From assembly GCA_024529925.1 (NCBI GenBank), contig JAFEUB010000965.1:1335001-1399000 (forward strand): a stretch of 64,000 nt of DNA, in the 5' to 3' direction. Numbering within the stretch: the first letter of the stretch is position 1; the number at the start of each line of letters is the position of its first letter. A model generated the notes under the pieces. The model did no database searches, was not told the DNA's origin, and saw nothing but the letters and a program-made list of their open reading frames with translations. The translations under genes and the position numbers were made by a program. Source of the stretch: Ophthalmolycus amberensis (Eukaryota; Chordata; Actinopteri; Perciformes; Zoarcidae). This document shows positions 39,190 through 48,196 of this stretch, piece after piece.

Positions 39190-42100
39190 CCTGTGGGCTG
39201 GAGTTAAATAAATATTCAGGCGTTTTTAAAATGTAAACAGACTGCAATTCTCTGCTAATGATACAGTCAGGGGTGTAAGGATTCATTCATTACACGGATG
39301 CAGTGCAGATGTAGCTGCAGCAATATGGTAACAGAACAAAATAATAACACAATGTGGCTTCAGCAACGATACCTTTACTCCTACCGAGGTAGCGCCGAAA
39401 TTGTTCAGAACTACCGACACCATATTTCACAAACGAGCACTGCAGACAAACAAGAGATCCTTAAAGTCAGACATCCCTACACCTTCCTGTTCCTGAAACA
39501 AGGCACAGGAACGATAAAATACTGTAAACTTGCAAAGCTAGAACACAAACTATTTACTAACTGCTCCTTATCATTTCATAAGGCCTTCTTTATAAATACG
39601 GGATAATTAGTCGTTTGTTTACTTTATGTATACAGTTCAAAAGAAAGCAAGCCTTTAGATATTGATGACTAAAAGTTTCAGCTTGAGTGTTTTAAAGTAA
39701 AAAGTCAGCTCAAATCTTCAGTGTCTTTGTAACTGAAACACATAAAGAACTGTTGTTAAGTGTAATTATGCCGTCTTGTTCCGATTCACCGCGCAAAACA
39801 AAAATGACAGCCTCACTTGTTTTACTACACATTTCTTTCTGCTGATTTTGGCCAACAGTTACCAAATCTGACTGTAATTTACTAAATCAAATTATGCACA
39901 CACACACACACAAATTCGCTCCTGAACCAAAATAAACATCCGCAGAGTTGTTAATTTAATGAGTCTCTGTGACGCTAATGAGTCACAGCCCTTGACAAAG
40001 CATTTGCTCTCAATTCTTTTGCTAAACAGCATTTGGCAACAGTCCCGTGACAGATGGGTTTTTTTCTACATCTGAATCCTAAAATCAACTAAAAGTGACC
40101 CATGCTGTGGCCCCGTGTGCATGCATGCATGTATGTATACTGTACATGAGTACACTCTACTCCCTCAAAATCCAACTGCTTTGGGACTTGAGGTGAGAAA
40201 GCCGATTGACTACTCCGGATTTGGCCCATCCTTCCTCACTGTACTGGGTGCCCAACATGTAGTTACATGTGTTGTAGACACTGTATTGATTGCTCTGTGA
40301 CCAGCTCCAGGGAGGGGTCCAATGACACACGACTCCTGTCCCCGTTCCAAAAATCGCTTTTGTTCGCCGCTGCAGCCGACAAAAAGGCCCGTGTGCCAGA
40401 AATGAAATGGGAAATGCTGAGTGTTTGTTTATACGGAGGCGGAATTTTTTTTTTTTTACCAAATACGATAGCGCAACGTCATGATGCACGGGCTCACGGA
40501 CGCCAAATGCGTGTGCAAGCAATCGAGAGTGGACTAATTTGTTTGTTTGCTCCTCGGCGAAATGGCACTTTGGTGGTTGGAGAGGAGAATGTAGCGCATG
40601 CGAGGCGAAATGTGATGAGCCGCAATGGCAAAAAAGCTGCAGTAAAACTCTGTCCCTCTACATATGAGCTACAAAACTGCTTATTATAACTGCACTGGTT
40701 CAGATGTATCAACGGCGGGAGTGTAAAGGACAGCAGATCCCCGAACTGTACTCGTAGGCTTAGCAGCAATCTAAAAACGCCAAAGGTAGGTAAACAGTTT
40801 TTCTCCCACTATTGCTTTATCGAGACCCAACATCCATTTGTCCACATGAATTAGCAAGAGCAGCGGCTTTAATGCATGGAGTCAGATTACAACCTCTGAG
40901 CAGAGCCGCCTTTATCCCCCTATATGGAGCGTAATCTGTCCAAATCCGCCGCTTTGCCGTGCCCTAAATCCACATCAGAGCCGAATTCCTCTTTAATCTA
41001 ATGAGCGGTAACGGTGCACTTACTCAGGTTCAGGATACCGCGGACTGTGTGTCCGAGCGTCACGTCGCAACAGCGGTAGTTCCAAGTATCCGCTACTAAA
41101 ATGCAATACACCAACATCATATATATAGGCAAGCAGATACATGAGAGGTTTCGCTTGTTTGGTTATCTTCTTGTCACAAACAGTTTCTGCTGTAGGAGAC
41201 ATTTCCAGGTCGAGCTGTTTGAGTGGACCGCTGTCAAAAGATGCTGAGGAGGAGGAGGAGGAGGTGGAGGAGGTGGACGCCCCCCCCCCCCCCCTTCCTC
41301 AGCCACCAGGACCCCAGGCTTCTTCACATGCCAAGGAGACATGACAGCAAGCACGGAGGGGGCATCCCTGAAGACGATAAAACCGATTAACTTTTTCTTA
41401 TTTACAAAAAGAGTTTCAAAACCAACCAGAGAGCAACAGCCTCGCACATCCACCCTAAATCTTTCGGGCCTTTTGTTCATGACAAGGTTGAAGCCTGGAG
41501 AGAAAACACCGAGAAAATCAGTTGAGGCCAGCAGCTGACAGCTGGACCAATCAGCAAACTATGTTGCACAAATACTAATAATTGTGATCATGATTTATTC
41601 TATTGACAGTTTGCTATTTCAGCTCCTGCTCTCGTGCAGCAGATCAAGCGCTCCCAAACTGTCCAATCACAGGCTCCAATTAACCATTCTGCTTCTTCAA
41701 CACAGGAGCGGCTGCCAGCAGGATTACTGTCACCTGTGTGTGCCGTGTGGAGGGCTAGAGCCTTTGTATTAAGCTGCAATGCTATGGTGGTATAGCAATA
41801 ATATTCATAAGCAGTCGTAGTATTTTAAAGTGCTGCAACCATGATTATGTTTATTAACAATTCATTCTTTTCCCTTTTTGAAATTACTGACCGTAGTCAA
41901 AATTGTTATGGATACATTTCCTGTCGATTTCAGCTCTCGTATGATGTTCTGGTAAAAACAAAAACATTAAGAATTGGAATATAAATTAAAAGGATTATCC
42001 TAACTGTGTTTGCCGTAATCACACTAAACAGAAGAGGTTCGAGCGGCGCCTCAGTCACACTCTCGTGAGTCAAGAAATGCTGAGCAACCACCGTGAGTGA

Positions 42101-45100
42101 ATCAAATTCTTAGGCACCTCTCAGAGAGGGAATCAATTCAATCCATTCGGGGAGAGGCAGCGCATATATAGCTATAGCTATAGCTATAGCTGCAGCTATC
42201 ACTGTCTTTGAATCCGCACAATAAACGCTTACAGTTTTTGGGCAGCCAGTCAAAAAAAACCCAATGCAACCACCCTCGAGAATTGTAAAGCCAAAAGGAA
42301 TAAAGGCAGCTTGATGTCTGCGGCACACGAACGTCGTTATTCACTCTGGATTCAAATTGACGGTCTTGCAGAAGAATAATTTATGCGACAAAAACAAAAA
42401 AAGGATGTAGTTACTGATAATTTGATTTGCCCTCAATTGGTAACGGCAAACAACTTCTGACTCGACCAAAATACTGCGGACCTTTTCTAGTGAAATTTTA
42501 ACTTTTCAAATTACAGACTGGCACAGTATAATAAATAAATTTAAAAAGCCGCAGCAGTGATTATAAATCGCTTAACTTTCCCACAGCAAACTTATTGCCA
42601 TGCAAATAAAGCTAATGGCGAGGTTTATGAATGCTAATGAGGAAATATTACTGAGAATGGCGGCACCCAGAGGGGAAATCCAGACAAATTATGAATTAAT
42701 ACCTCTGTATTACTCTGTGTTTGTACCTGGTGAGAAAGAAAACCCAATGAAATGATGGCGCACACATGCCAGCTCATGAAAATGTAGCAGAACCGTATGC
42801 AGGTGTTCACATGTAAGGCAAGGATCAAGTATGTGGCATTACTTAATGTTCTGTTCTATAAATGACTCGGCTATCCAGCTGGGATCAGTGGCTGGCATTG
42901 CGCCGCTGTCACCACCGCCATTTCTCCAGCCCACGCATGTCTGAGCACGGGGGCCTCTCCTCAAAAGTCAAATGTCAGATGTTATCCATCCCCGCTCGCA
43001 GAGAAGGACCCACCATCGGGGCCTCGGAGGCCCTGCTTCTGGGCTGGTGACGGAAAAACACCATTACTGAGCTTTGTTGTGCTTCGGAGCGCGGTGGTTG
43101 TAATGTTCGCACCGTGACGACCATATTACCAAACGGTTTGTTTGTTTGATATCGAACTGAAGGTCGCTCGGGTGCAAGCTTTCATTCGCTACTCAAATGC
43201 AGAGCATACTTTTGTTTCCGCATTCAAAATCGAAGTTAATTGGCAGTAATTATACATTCAAAAAAGAACTGTAGTCGCTGGAAATGCTGATGTTTAAAAA
43301 GTCCAATGAATGGTGCGTGATAATGGTTCATTTGAGTTGAAACGTAAAAGTGCCAAAAGATTCCTTGGTTTCAGGTTCTCTAATGTGAATATTTCGTTTT
43401 CCTACTCTATGATATTAAACTCAGCATCTTCGATAGGGCTGGGTAATGTGGAGAAAATCCAATACCACGATATTTTGGACCAGGTATTGCGCCGATATTG
43501 TAGGGTTGACCATTGGTGCTTTCACAAAATATTTACACAGTGAGGTGTTTGATAATTAATCATGAGGAAAGAAGGTATAACGACTAAGTGGGTAAAGGCA
43601 AATAACAGCAGCAAGAACAGTCTGGTAAGTTCAGAAATTGAAATCATTAAACTGTAATGCAGCGTCTAAAACCAGAGAAAAGAAACGTACCATATCGATA
43701 TAATATTGATATATTGCTCAGTTAAGTATATAAACTTGGGTTGTGGAAAATTCGGATTCTTGAACCAACGAGCACGAATTCTATACTAACAACAATATCA
43801 AACAAGTGACTGGCTTAGAAGCAATGGCGCTCATTAAAACGTACCGGTGGAAAGATTGCTCATATAATTCAGGTTCTTCCGGTCTGGTACGAAAACACGA
43901 CGCAAATGACGCAACTTCTCCTGCTTCAGTTGATTAAACTGGAATGAGTAATTACTATGCATGCGGCAGCGGCTCTCAGGAGCATTATGATAATGCCTTT
44001 TGGAGAACAGGTGGATGCAAAGCACTTATGATAAGTTGGACTGACACCTCGTAGCGGGGCAAACCAAGGCAGCTGAAAACAAATTACTTCACACCTATAG
44101 CCTGCAGTTATTTTGGAGAGCTGCTTTGTACACAGCCAGCGTCAGTGTTGTCATAATACTGATGCATTACCAAAACACTGACTTCTCCAAACTTGGATGA
44201 ATAACAAGCGGAATTACTTTGCCGATCATCCGGTTGAAGAGTGAGCTCGAAGGAAACCGGGGCTCAATCGGTTAGATTCCCTGACAGCCCCTCCAAAAAA
44301 AAAAAAAAGACCAATCAATGCCTTTTAACCCAATTTAAGACCAAAGCAGACCTTCTGCCAAGCAGAGAAGGGAAAACACAGTGCTGAGACGTTGCAATAC
44401 GTTGGCATCTCCTCGGCGAAAAGGAGCTTCAGATCTGCGTAACGCGACCAGGCCAAGTATTCCCACTGATCATGTTAAATCTCTTCAAAAGAAAGGCCCG
44501 TACTTGTTGTATCTATTTTTCATTAGCCTTCAAGTTGGTGGAGACTGGTAGGGGGGGATGATCTCTTGAAATATTCATCACAAAAAGCACCCAAGACATG
44601 CCGTGAGTTCCCTTTTAACGTTCAACCCCATTTTCTGAGCGGGAATGTAGCCAAAAAACACGACGGGTTATCTCTGTACCGAAAAGACCTCGTCGCAGTC
44701 ATTTCGTTTAACTTTTTTTTCCAAATGGCACAAAGCTCAACCTAAAGGACGCAATCACGTGGAACTATATTTGCTAAGGGAGCTCGGGCTCGTCTTTTAA
44801 TACAGTCAATGACTCCAGTCATGGTCTTTTGAACACTGTAGCGTTGCCTTTCCATCCTTTCTCAGCAGAAAAATCTTTAATGTTTAATGCTCACCGATGA
44901 TTCGATCATTTCAAGCGGTTGAACCCTTGGAAATTTTTTTTTTTAAATGACAACGCGTCCCGACTGTGCCTTTGTGCTCACCCCTGTTGTGATGTGCTGG
45001 AAGCTGGAGAGGATAATGGTTGCAACTAGTGCTGGAGCACAACCAGCACGGCCACAAATAAAAACACATTCTGTCATCTCGGTGCTGAGGGGAAAAAAAA

Positions 45101-45996
45101 AGGGGCTTTTTGAGTTGGTCTTCCAATGAGAGAAATCTCACTTCCAACGACATTTAGGCACTCATATTCTCACAGAAATTGGCTTCGACGCTGCAATTTT
45201 AAGTGGAGTATACTGCTGCCTTTAAAGTCAACATAAGATGTCAACTGACATGAAACGGGGCAGGCTGCATTGCTCCAAGAGGCAGGTCGACTTGATAGTG
45301 ATCTTTATTGCATTCTTATGGTAGACTGCAAAGGTGGAATGTCAGACCTGTAAAAACGCACAGAAGGCAGGGAAGCACCTCCCCATATGGCATGAAGACT
45401 AAAAGGCACACACGATGGACACCCTCAAAACGGGGAGATTACAAAAACACAGGCGACATCAAGTAGTATTATGCAATGGTGAAGAAGAAGAAAAATAGAG
45501 CCTTGGTGAAACTATGCTTGGTGGTGCATGCAAAATGAGGGAAAATCGCCCTCGAGTAGAATGCACTGGTTGTGCAATATCTGCATGCATACTGTAAAGC
45601 TGTGCACTGTGTATATGAAGCGAATGGTCATGCATCTGGCACAGCTGCTGCTAATGAGAACAGTGCATGTCCAGACAAACGTGACAACATTTCTGGAAGA
45701 ACTCGCCGCTCTGGTCTGCACACTGGAGTTGCCCTCACTTCCTAGTTTACTGCTGCTGTCATAGCTCGGCTAACACCCTTCTTCCTCCATAGCACAGCAA
45801 ACAATTTTTGCTGCTGCTTGCTGCTGCTGCGACCGTGAATTCTTCCCAAGTCTGCCACCGCTGGTCAGAGAGCCAGAGCCGTGGGTATAGCGTCTCGTTT
45901 TCAGCGTGGCATGAACAAAATACACTTACATTTCACCACCCTGTCCGTCGTAGATAACTTCGGTTCATCATTCGGCTTGTTTTCGGACATTTCCAT
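1..45996 (-). CDS. ppp3ca: Calcineurin catalytic subunit A, alpha type (5' two thirds of the spliced gene)
   Basis: This is the spliced gene for the Ca2+/calmodulin-dependent serine/threonine phosphatase catalytic subunit, which dephosphorylates NFAT and many neuronal and muscle substrates. Eight coding exons lie here on the minus strand (45996-45930, 20085-19885, 10063-9939, 9376-9265, 8799-8654, 7882-7743, 4879-4802, 3782-3688). They join in phase into 321 codons with no stop. The metallophosphatase signatures GDIHG, GDYVDRG, RGNHE and the calcineurin-specific SAPNYLD are all present, with the later H of RAHEAQDAG as sixth metal ligand. From family knowledge the protein is about 520 residues, so the calcineurin B helix, calmodulin site and autoinhibitory domain must lie left of position 1. 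The alpha assignment rests on N-terminal similarity (PKLSTTDRVVK) and on the adjacent bank1; some residues also resemble the beta and gamma paralogues. Introns are large (25.8 kb and 9.8 kb for introns 1 and 2). Confidence 0.93.
855..879. repeat. Poly-G run, 25 nt
   Basis: An uninterrupted run of 25 G in ppp3ca intron 8. Confidence 0.98.
1290..1615. repeat. Long near-perfect (TCC)n triplet tract
   Basis: About 107 uninterrupted TCC units (roughly 320 bp) lie in ppp3ca intron 8, flanked by unique sequence. The poly-Leu, poly-Gly and poly-Glu open frames across it are artefacts of the repeat. The coding strand of ppp3ca reads GGA here. Such homopurine-homopyrimidine mirror tracts can form triplex DNA. 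Confidence 0.98.
1910..1942. repeat. (GGA)n triplet tract
   Basis: About 11 GGA/GAG units in the opposite purine-strand orientation to the large TCC tract 300 bp upstream, so the two are complementary on one strand. Confidence 0.95.
3593..3609. repeat. Poly-G run, 17 nt
   Basis: An uninterrupted run of 17 G, 78 bp downstream of exon 8 of ppp3ca on the coding strand (C-run there). Confidence 0.98.
3688..3782 (-). CDS. ppp3ca: ppp3ca coding exon 8 (SAPNYLD motif), last one in the window
   Basis: The exon encodes [20 protein letters not shown] then APNYLDVYNNK. SAPNYLD separates calcineurin from PP1/PP2A, which carry SAPNYC. The acceptor is TTTCACCAG; the donor is AAAG/GTACGG, leaving in phase 1. 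The next exon would supply the link to the calcineurin B-binding helix; I do not find it between 1 and 3687. Confidence 0.96.
3783..4801 (-). other. ppp3ca: ppp3ca intron 7
   Basis: Bounded by GTGAGT and CACCAG. It holds short poly-G/poly-C runs (near 3942 and 4690) and a small imperfect direct repeat of ACCGGCTCTCCAG at 4651-4680. I see no other feature. Confidence 0.7.
4802..4879 (-). CDS. ppp3ca: ppp3ca coding exon 7 (RAHEAQDAG motif)
   Basis: This short 78-nt exon has too brief an open frame to stand out and was found by phase and motif. It encodes YPAVCDFLQHNNLLSVIRAH then EAQDAG. The His of RAHE is the last metal ligand (human His281 by family knowledge). The acceptor is CAACAG; the donor is GG/GTGAGT. 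Phases match exons 6 and 8 exactly. Confidence 0.95.
4880..7742 (-). other. ppp3ca: ppp3ca intron 6
   Basis: Intronic, AT-rich sequence bounded by GTGAGT and CAACAG. It holds a 19-nt poly-G run at 6588 and poly-A/T runs (6700s, 7540s). I recognise nothing else in it. Confidence 0.7.
6588..6606. repeat. Poly-G run, 19 nt
   Basis: An uninterrupted run of 19 G in ppp3ca intron 6. Confidence 0.98.
7743..7882 (-). CDS. ppp3ca: ppp3ca coding exon 6
   Basis: The exon encodes LDRFKEPPAYGPMCDLLWSD, then PLEDFGNEKSQEHYTHNTVRG and CSYFY. The LWSDP and TVRGCSYFY stretches are strongly conserved in calcineurin A. The acceptor is CCACAG and the donor is AG/GTGAGT, leaving in phase 2. Confidence 0.97.
7883..8653 (-). 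other. ppp3ca: ppp3ca intron 5
   Basis: Intronic sequence between GTATGT and CCACAG. I see no repeat or gene beyond a short poly-T run near 8125. Confidence 0.7.
8654..8799 (-). CDS. ppp3ca: ppp3ca coding exon 5 (VHGGLSPE motif)
   Basis: The exon encodes RIKYSERVYDACMDAFDCLP through LCVHGGLSPEITNLDDIRK. The His of VHGG is a metal ligand (human His199 by family knowledge). The exon ends in phase 0 at AAA/GTATGT. The acceptor is unusual: its polypyrimidine tract is an uninterrupted run of 21 C residues on the coding strand (8827-8807), five bases before the AG. Confidence 0.97.
8800..9264 (-). other. ppp3ca: ppp3ca intron 4
   Basis: A short intron whose 3' end carries the poly-C tract described at exon 5. 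Nothing else is recognised. Confidence 0.7.
8807..8827. repeat. Poly-G run, 21 nt (poly-C tract of an acceptor)
   Basis: An uninterrupted run of 21 G on the plus strand. On the ppp3ca coding strand it is a C-run forming the polypyrimidine tract of the exon 5 acceptor. Confidence 0.98.
9265..9376 (-). CDS. ppp3ca: ppp3ca coding exon 4 (RGNHE motif)
   Basis: The exon encodes [20 protein letters not shown] then GNHECRHLTEYFTFKQE. RGNHE holds the metal ligand Asn and the catalytic general-acid His of the phosphoprotein phosphatase family. The acceptor is TTTCAG and the donor GTAAGT, leaving in phase 1; the split codon restores the conserved Cys. Confidence 0.97.
9377..9938 (-). other. ppp3ca: ppp3ca intron 3
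   Basis: A short intron between GTAAGT and TTTCAG. I see no repeat or gene in it. Confidence 0.7.
9939..10063 (-). CDS. ppp3ca: ppp3ca coding exon 3 (GDIHG and GDYVDRG motifs)
   Basis: The exon encodes [20 protein letters not shown] through DYVDRGYFSIE. It supplies three metal ligands of the binuclear centre, the D and H of GDIHG and the first D of GDYVDRG (human Asp90, His92, Asp118 by family knowledge). It is entered in phase 1 after TTCCAG and leaves in phase 0 at GAA/GTAAGT. Confidence 0.97.
15411..15470. mobile_element. Short scrap of a GATACC/GATATC-rich interspersed repeat
   Basis: A 60-bp stretch with ACCGATACTGG, GCTGATACCAATCG and ATATTTGAG, resembling pieces of the non-autonomous DNA transposons with cis-repeated CGATAC words that are common in fish. 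The ends are lost. The family is not identified. Confidence 0.35.
15812..15836. repeat. Poly-G run, 25 nt
   Basis: An uninterrupted run of 25 G in ppp3ca intron 2. Confidence 0.98.
16326..16348. repeat. (CA)n microsatellite
   Basis: About 11 CA units in ppp3ca intron 2. Confidence 0.95.
18611..19863 (-). mobile_element. hAT-like DNA transposon remnant with ZBED-type relic
   Basis: The element begins CAGCGGTTCCCAAAC on the plus strand and ends so that the minus strand reads CAGGGGTGAGCTTAAAC. Both ends therefore start CAGSGGT, as hAT superfamily termini do, and a GCGCACCCCC word recurs near each end. Inside, on the minus strand, a BED/ZBED-like fragment is readable (see 19034-19201). I do not see an 8-bp target duplication (flanks GTCTAATC and GAGAAAAA), so one end may have decayed. 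At 1.25 kb it is too short for a full transposase and is dead or non-autonomous. It lies in ppp3ca intron 2, almost touching exon 2. Confidence 0.6.
19034..19201 (-). pseudogene. hAT transposase fragment, BED-type zinc finger end
   Basis: The minus-strand frame includes SEVLANSCLKPSYLRRHLNT then KHASASQKPITFFISKLEEL. The K-P-S-x-L-x-R-H-L-x-T-K-H signature is that of the BED zinc finger region of hAT/ZBED transposases, followed by the usual FF..KLEEL helix. The expected first Cys pair is partly kept (CPKPQC). The open frame ends after about 55 codons, so the gene is truncated. Confidence 0.6.
19885..20085 (-). CDS. ppp3ca: ppp3ca coding exon 2
   Basis: The exon encodes 67 residues from VPFPPSHRLTAKEVFDSDGK through EKNLLDIEAPVT, the N-terminal lobe leading into the phosphatase fold. 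The acceptor is CGGCAG; the donor is ACAG/GTCAGT, weaker than consensus at +3. It enters in phase 1 and leaves in phase 1, matching exons 1 and 3. A hAT-like transposon end begins about 20 bp beyond the donor and brings a GTGAGC candidate donor 26 nt downstream of the native one. Confidence 0.95.
20848..20898 (+). mobile_element. Retroposon-like 3' tail (GGGGATGAATAAAGTA then TATTC repeats)
   Basis: ATTTCCCCTTGGGGATGAAT followed by AAAGTA and short TCTATTC repeats is the form of 3' tail ends carried by fish LINE/SINE copies. The body upstream is not recognisable to me, so the copy is probably strongly 5'-truncated. Family not assigned. Confidence 0.4.
20940..21297 (-). mobile_element. Non-autonomous DNA transposon fragment with CGATAC/GATATC words
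   Basis: On the minus strand it starts GGGGATGCACCAATACTGAT and continues with repeated GATATCGG, CCGATACTG and TATCGGG words. The GGGATGCACC terminus is typical of short repeats widespread in fish. An 8-bp perfect inverted repeat (CGACACCG, 4-nt loop, CGGTGTCG) at 20973-20992 lies inside. The far end is uncertain. Confidence 0.5.
21961..22011. repeat. (GT)n(GA)n compound microsatellite
   Basis: About 17 GT units followed by about 8 GA units in ppp3ca intron 1. Confidence 0.97.
23959..24017. repeat. (GA)n microsatellite with GC interruptions
   Basis: GA repeats with regularly placed GAGC interruptions in ppp3ca intron 1. Confidence 0.95.
25865..26032. repeat. 21-bp minisatellite, 8 units
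   Basis: Eight head-to-tail copies of a 21-bp unit close to GGTCNTTTTGTGTCTCTTTGT. The units are diverged but keep exact length, giving 168 bp. It lies in ppp3ca intron 1. The period is a multiple of three, so open frames cross it without meaning. Confidence 0.9.
29901..30012. mobile_element. Degraded GATACC/GGTATC repeat fragment
   Basis: It contains GGTACCGG, ACTGGTATCAGC, ACCTGGTATTGACAG and GGTGTATCAGC, words shared with the 21 kb and 15 kb fragments. The ends are not resolvable. Family membership is inferred from shared words only. Confidence 0.35.
33141..33205. repeat. (CA)n microsatellite, about 32 units
   Basis: A perfect CA tract in ppp3ca intron 1. Confidence 0.98.
38737..38760. 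repeat. Poly-C run, 24 nt
   Basis: An uninterrupted run of 24 C in ppp3ca intron 1. Confidence 0.98.
39156..39186. repeat. (TG)n microsatellite
   Basis: About 15 TG units in ppp3ca intron 1. Confidence 0.97.
42170..42199. repeat. (AGCTAT)n tandem hexamer, self-complementary
   Basis: Four to five units of a 6-bp word built from AGCT and TATA cores, so the tract is near-palindromic and could extrude as a hairpin. Confidence 0.85.
43434..43724. mobile_element. Short non-autonomous DNA transposon remnant
   Basis: The left end reads TAGGGCTGGGTAATGTGG and the interior has ACCACGATATTTTGG and GCGCCGATATTG. The right end reads CATATCGATATAATATTGAT then ATATTGCTCAG, which is roughly the inverse of the left end. 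TAGGGCTGGG termini with internal CGATAT words are common to small DNA transposons of fish. Too decayed to define a target duplication. Confidence 0.45.
45930..45996 (-). CDS. ppp3ca: ppp3ca coding exon 1 (start codon)
   Basis: The exon encodes 22 codons beginning MEMSENKPNDEPKLSTTDRV, the short N-terminal tail ahead of the calcineurin A catalytic domain. It ends in phase 1 at a consensus donor GTAAGT. Two ATGs lie in frame, at 45996 and 45990. The first has a favourable context (A at -3, G at +4), so I chose it; the second would give the MSE... start seen in mammalian calcineurin A alpha. The split last codon (T + CT) makes a serine where mammals have alanine. Confidence 0.9.
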
Positions 45997-46269
45997 TGTG
46001 GTATAATATTGAGATATAGCAGAAATGAGACTGGGAGAAGAAGAAAAATAAATAAAAAAGGTCCCTGCGTTGCTCTTTTGCCGAACAACTCTCGAGTCTA
46101 TCCGAGAAAAAGAGACCGCAGTGATCTCACTCGGTCCTATCAGCGGCCAAAAATACTTGCAACAGGGTTACAATTTCACTGCTGGTGCTGGAGGAGCTGC
46201 TCCGTCTGATTTACTGTTACTCTGTATCAAGTTGTATGAGCGCAGTGCGCAGTCTAAAGTGCTAACCCA

Positions 46270-46312
46270 CAGGACCCGCCCCCCGACTCACAGCGACTCC
46301 TATTGGCGGAGA
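46270..46312 (-). promoter_or_regulatory. ppp3ca: Probable ppp3ca core promoter elements (GC box and CCAAT box)
   Basis: Read on the minus strand, the sequence has CCGCCAATA, an NF-Y-type CCAAT box, at 46301-46309, followed about 20 bp downstream by a GGGGGGCGG GC box (46276-46284). This lies about 300 bp upstream of the ppp3ca start codon and implies a 5' UTR of some 200-270 nt. There is no obvious TATA box. The call rests on motif and position only; the transcription start is not visible. Confidence 0.45.
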
Positions 46313-46674
46313 GCGGCAGGCTGCCACTCTTCATGTCCATTCAATTTTATTAAAGGACTGTTTCTGTGTCAATCTGGTCTCTTATGAATAACTGGTATGC
46401 ATAACTTGTGATACACATTTGTGGCTAGGTGTGCACAATAAATACTTTGAACAGATACAAAAATAAAATAGTGATCACTTCACAAAAGCAGATAATATAT
46501 TAGATTTAGCACAACAAAGGATCTATCTGTTGAACAAATGGTAAAAATGTGCATGGTCTTTATTTTATTTCTTTATTTGTAAAGATAACATTGATTAATT
46601 AACATTTCTATAAATATGCCAGTGTTAACCCACTGGCACATTTTCAACTGCAGTTCTTTGAAGGTTGATAGTCT

Positions 46675-46915
46675 TGACTTGCTAAGTCAAGTTAATAAGG
46701 TATACAGACAAAAGTATGAGATAGTAAGGCAAAAAAGCACGAGACAAAAGTCAGTCAAGATATGGTGAGGAAAGGATTATGAGCTGAAAAGTCAAAATTA
46801 TGAGATAAGTCAAAATGCTTAGATAAAAAGTTTAAATGATGAAAAGGTAAGTCAAACATTATGAGTGAAGGTTTTGAGATAAACTGTCAAAATGATGAGA
46901 TAGTGAGTAAAGTTG
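46675..46915. repeat. Degenerate AT-rich minisatellite
   Basis: Repeated, diverged words of the type AAGTCAAAATTATGAGATAA recur about ten times with variable spacing. It lies midway in the ppp3ca/bank1 intergenic interval. Confidence 0.75.
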
Positions 46916-48196
46916 TATTTATTTTTATTTTCATCTTTCTTTTACTGGCTGAATCGGGCTTCTGTAATAAACCTCATCTGCATAATTTTGCCCCACTTTT
47001 TAGTCAACGACAATAACATGAGAAAGATATCTGGAACACTAAATAAAGGCCAGTTTGCTCTTTTCATAGTTCCCTGAGGATGAACCCCGATAGTTTTAGT
47101 GAAATGCTGATCTTTCTATTTTGGATGCTTGAATACTTTTCCTCCAGTGCCACCCTCAGGATAAGAGTTGCAGCTTCACGTCTTGTTTGTTTACAGTGAT
47201 AATAACATGTCTCTCTGAGGTCACGGCTAACCTGACATTGACTTGTTTGTCTACACGTTTCCATACAAACGTAGCTGGCTTTAATGTCTGCTACAGTGGA
47301 CGTGTTCTGCTCCGTCGAACTCCCTACAGATCCCGTCTTTGTGGTTAGATCATGGTAGACGTACAGAAAATGTGAGTGAGTTAGAAGTGTGGGGATCTGC
47401 ATGGAACAGAACGATCTTTCATTGGTGAGTCATCAGCGACACGGCACCGGCGATTTGCCTGAAGGAGACCTCGGCACTCACCTGCTCATTCTCTCAGCAG
47501 TTGTGGATTTCAGTTATACCCCACCGCTGCCCAAAGGGAATAAATGGTGGCAAACTGCTATTAGTGAGACACCGGTGTGGTATGAGTCAGTTGTTTGGCA
47601 GGTGAAGGCAGTTAATGAAGCCCTGAGTTTAACATTTCTCTCAATGATGGACCGTGTGTGTGTGTGTGTGCATAGTGGGTCAGAACATCCCACTGCCTTT
47701 TTATTTCTGCTTGTAGTGGAGACATTCACAGCAGATCATTAGTTTTAACAAGCGTCATGGCTCTAGTACTCTGCTTTGCACCCGTGGCTCTGTAGACTTA
47801 ATTAAACGCCGGTGAGGTCGGAGACTCAAGTTTTTGTCTTTCTGATTGCTTGGCAGCGACCTTTTCTGTTTATTATTTGCTGTTTTCTGCTCGTAGTCGT
47901 GCTCTGCATGTCCTTTTAATGGCCTTTCATTGAATAGAAAGTTATGGCTTTGTTTGCTTTCTGTGCTTTTGTTTTTTGTATTTCAGTTTAGATTACTTCC
48001 ACTGTTGGTTTGTGTAGTTTTTATTCCATGACGATATATAAAAGGAAAAAAAAAATCTTGACTTCTTACGACTACACATTTTGTGGATTGTGTTTGGTCG
48101 TGCCAGTATACCAGTTACATGTTGACAGCAAATAACAAACTTGGATGACAAGAATTTGAATCTCCAAACCACATAATCAATTTTTCCATCACATGG

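Larger units (their letters stand above)
20086..45929 (-). other. ppp3ca: ppp3ca intron 1 (25.8 kb)
   Basis: This very long first intron is bounded by GTAAGT at the exon 1 side and CGGCAG at the exon 2 side. I see no supported gene inside it on either strand; its longest open frames (175-189 codons) lack recognisable domains and are of chance length. It holds CA/TG/GA microsatellites, a 21-bp minisatellite, transposon fragments, several poly-G/poly-C runs, a CpG-rich patch near 22530-22900 and an ATTA/TAAT-rich patch near 27700-27850. Long first introns of this gene family are plausible hosts of enhancers, but that is inference. Confidence 0.8.
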
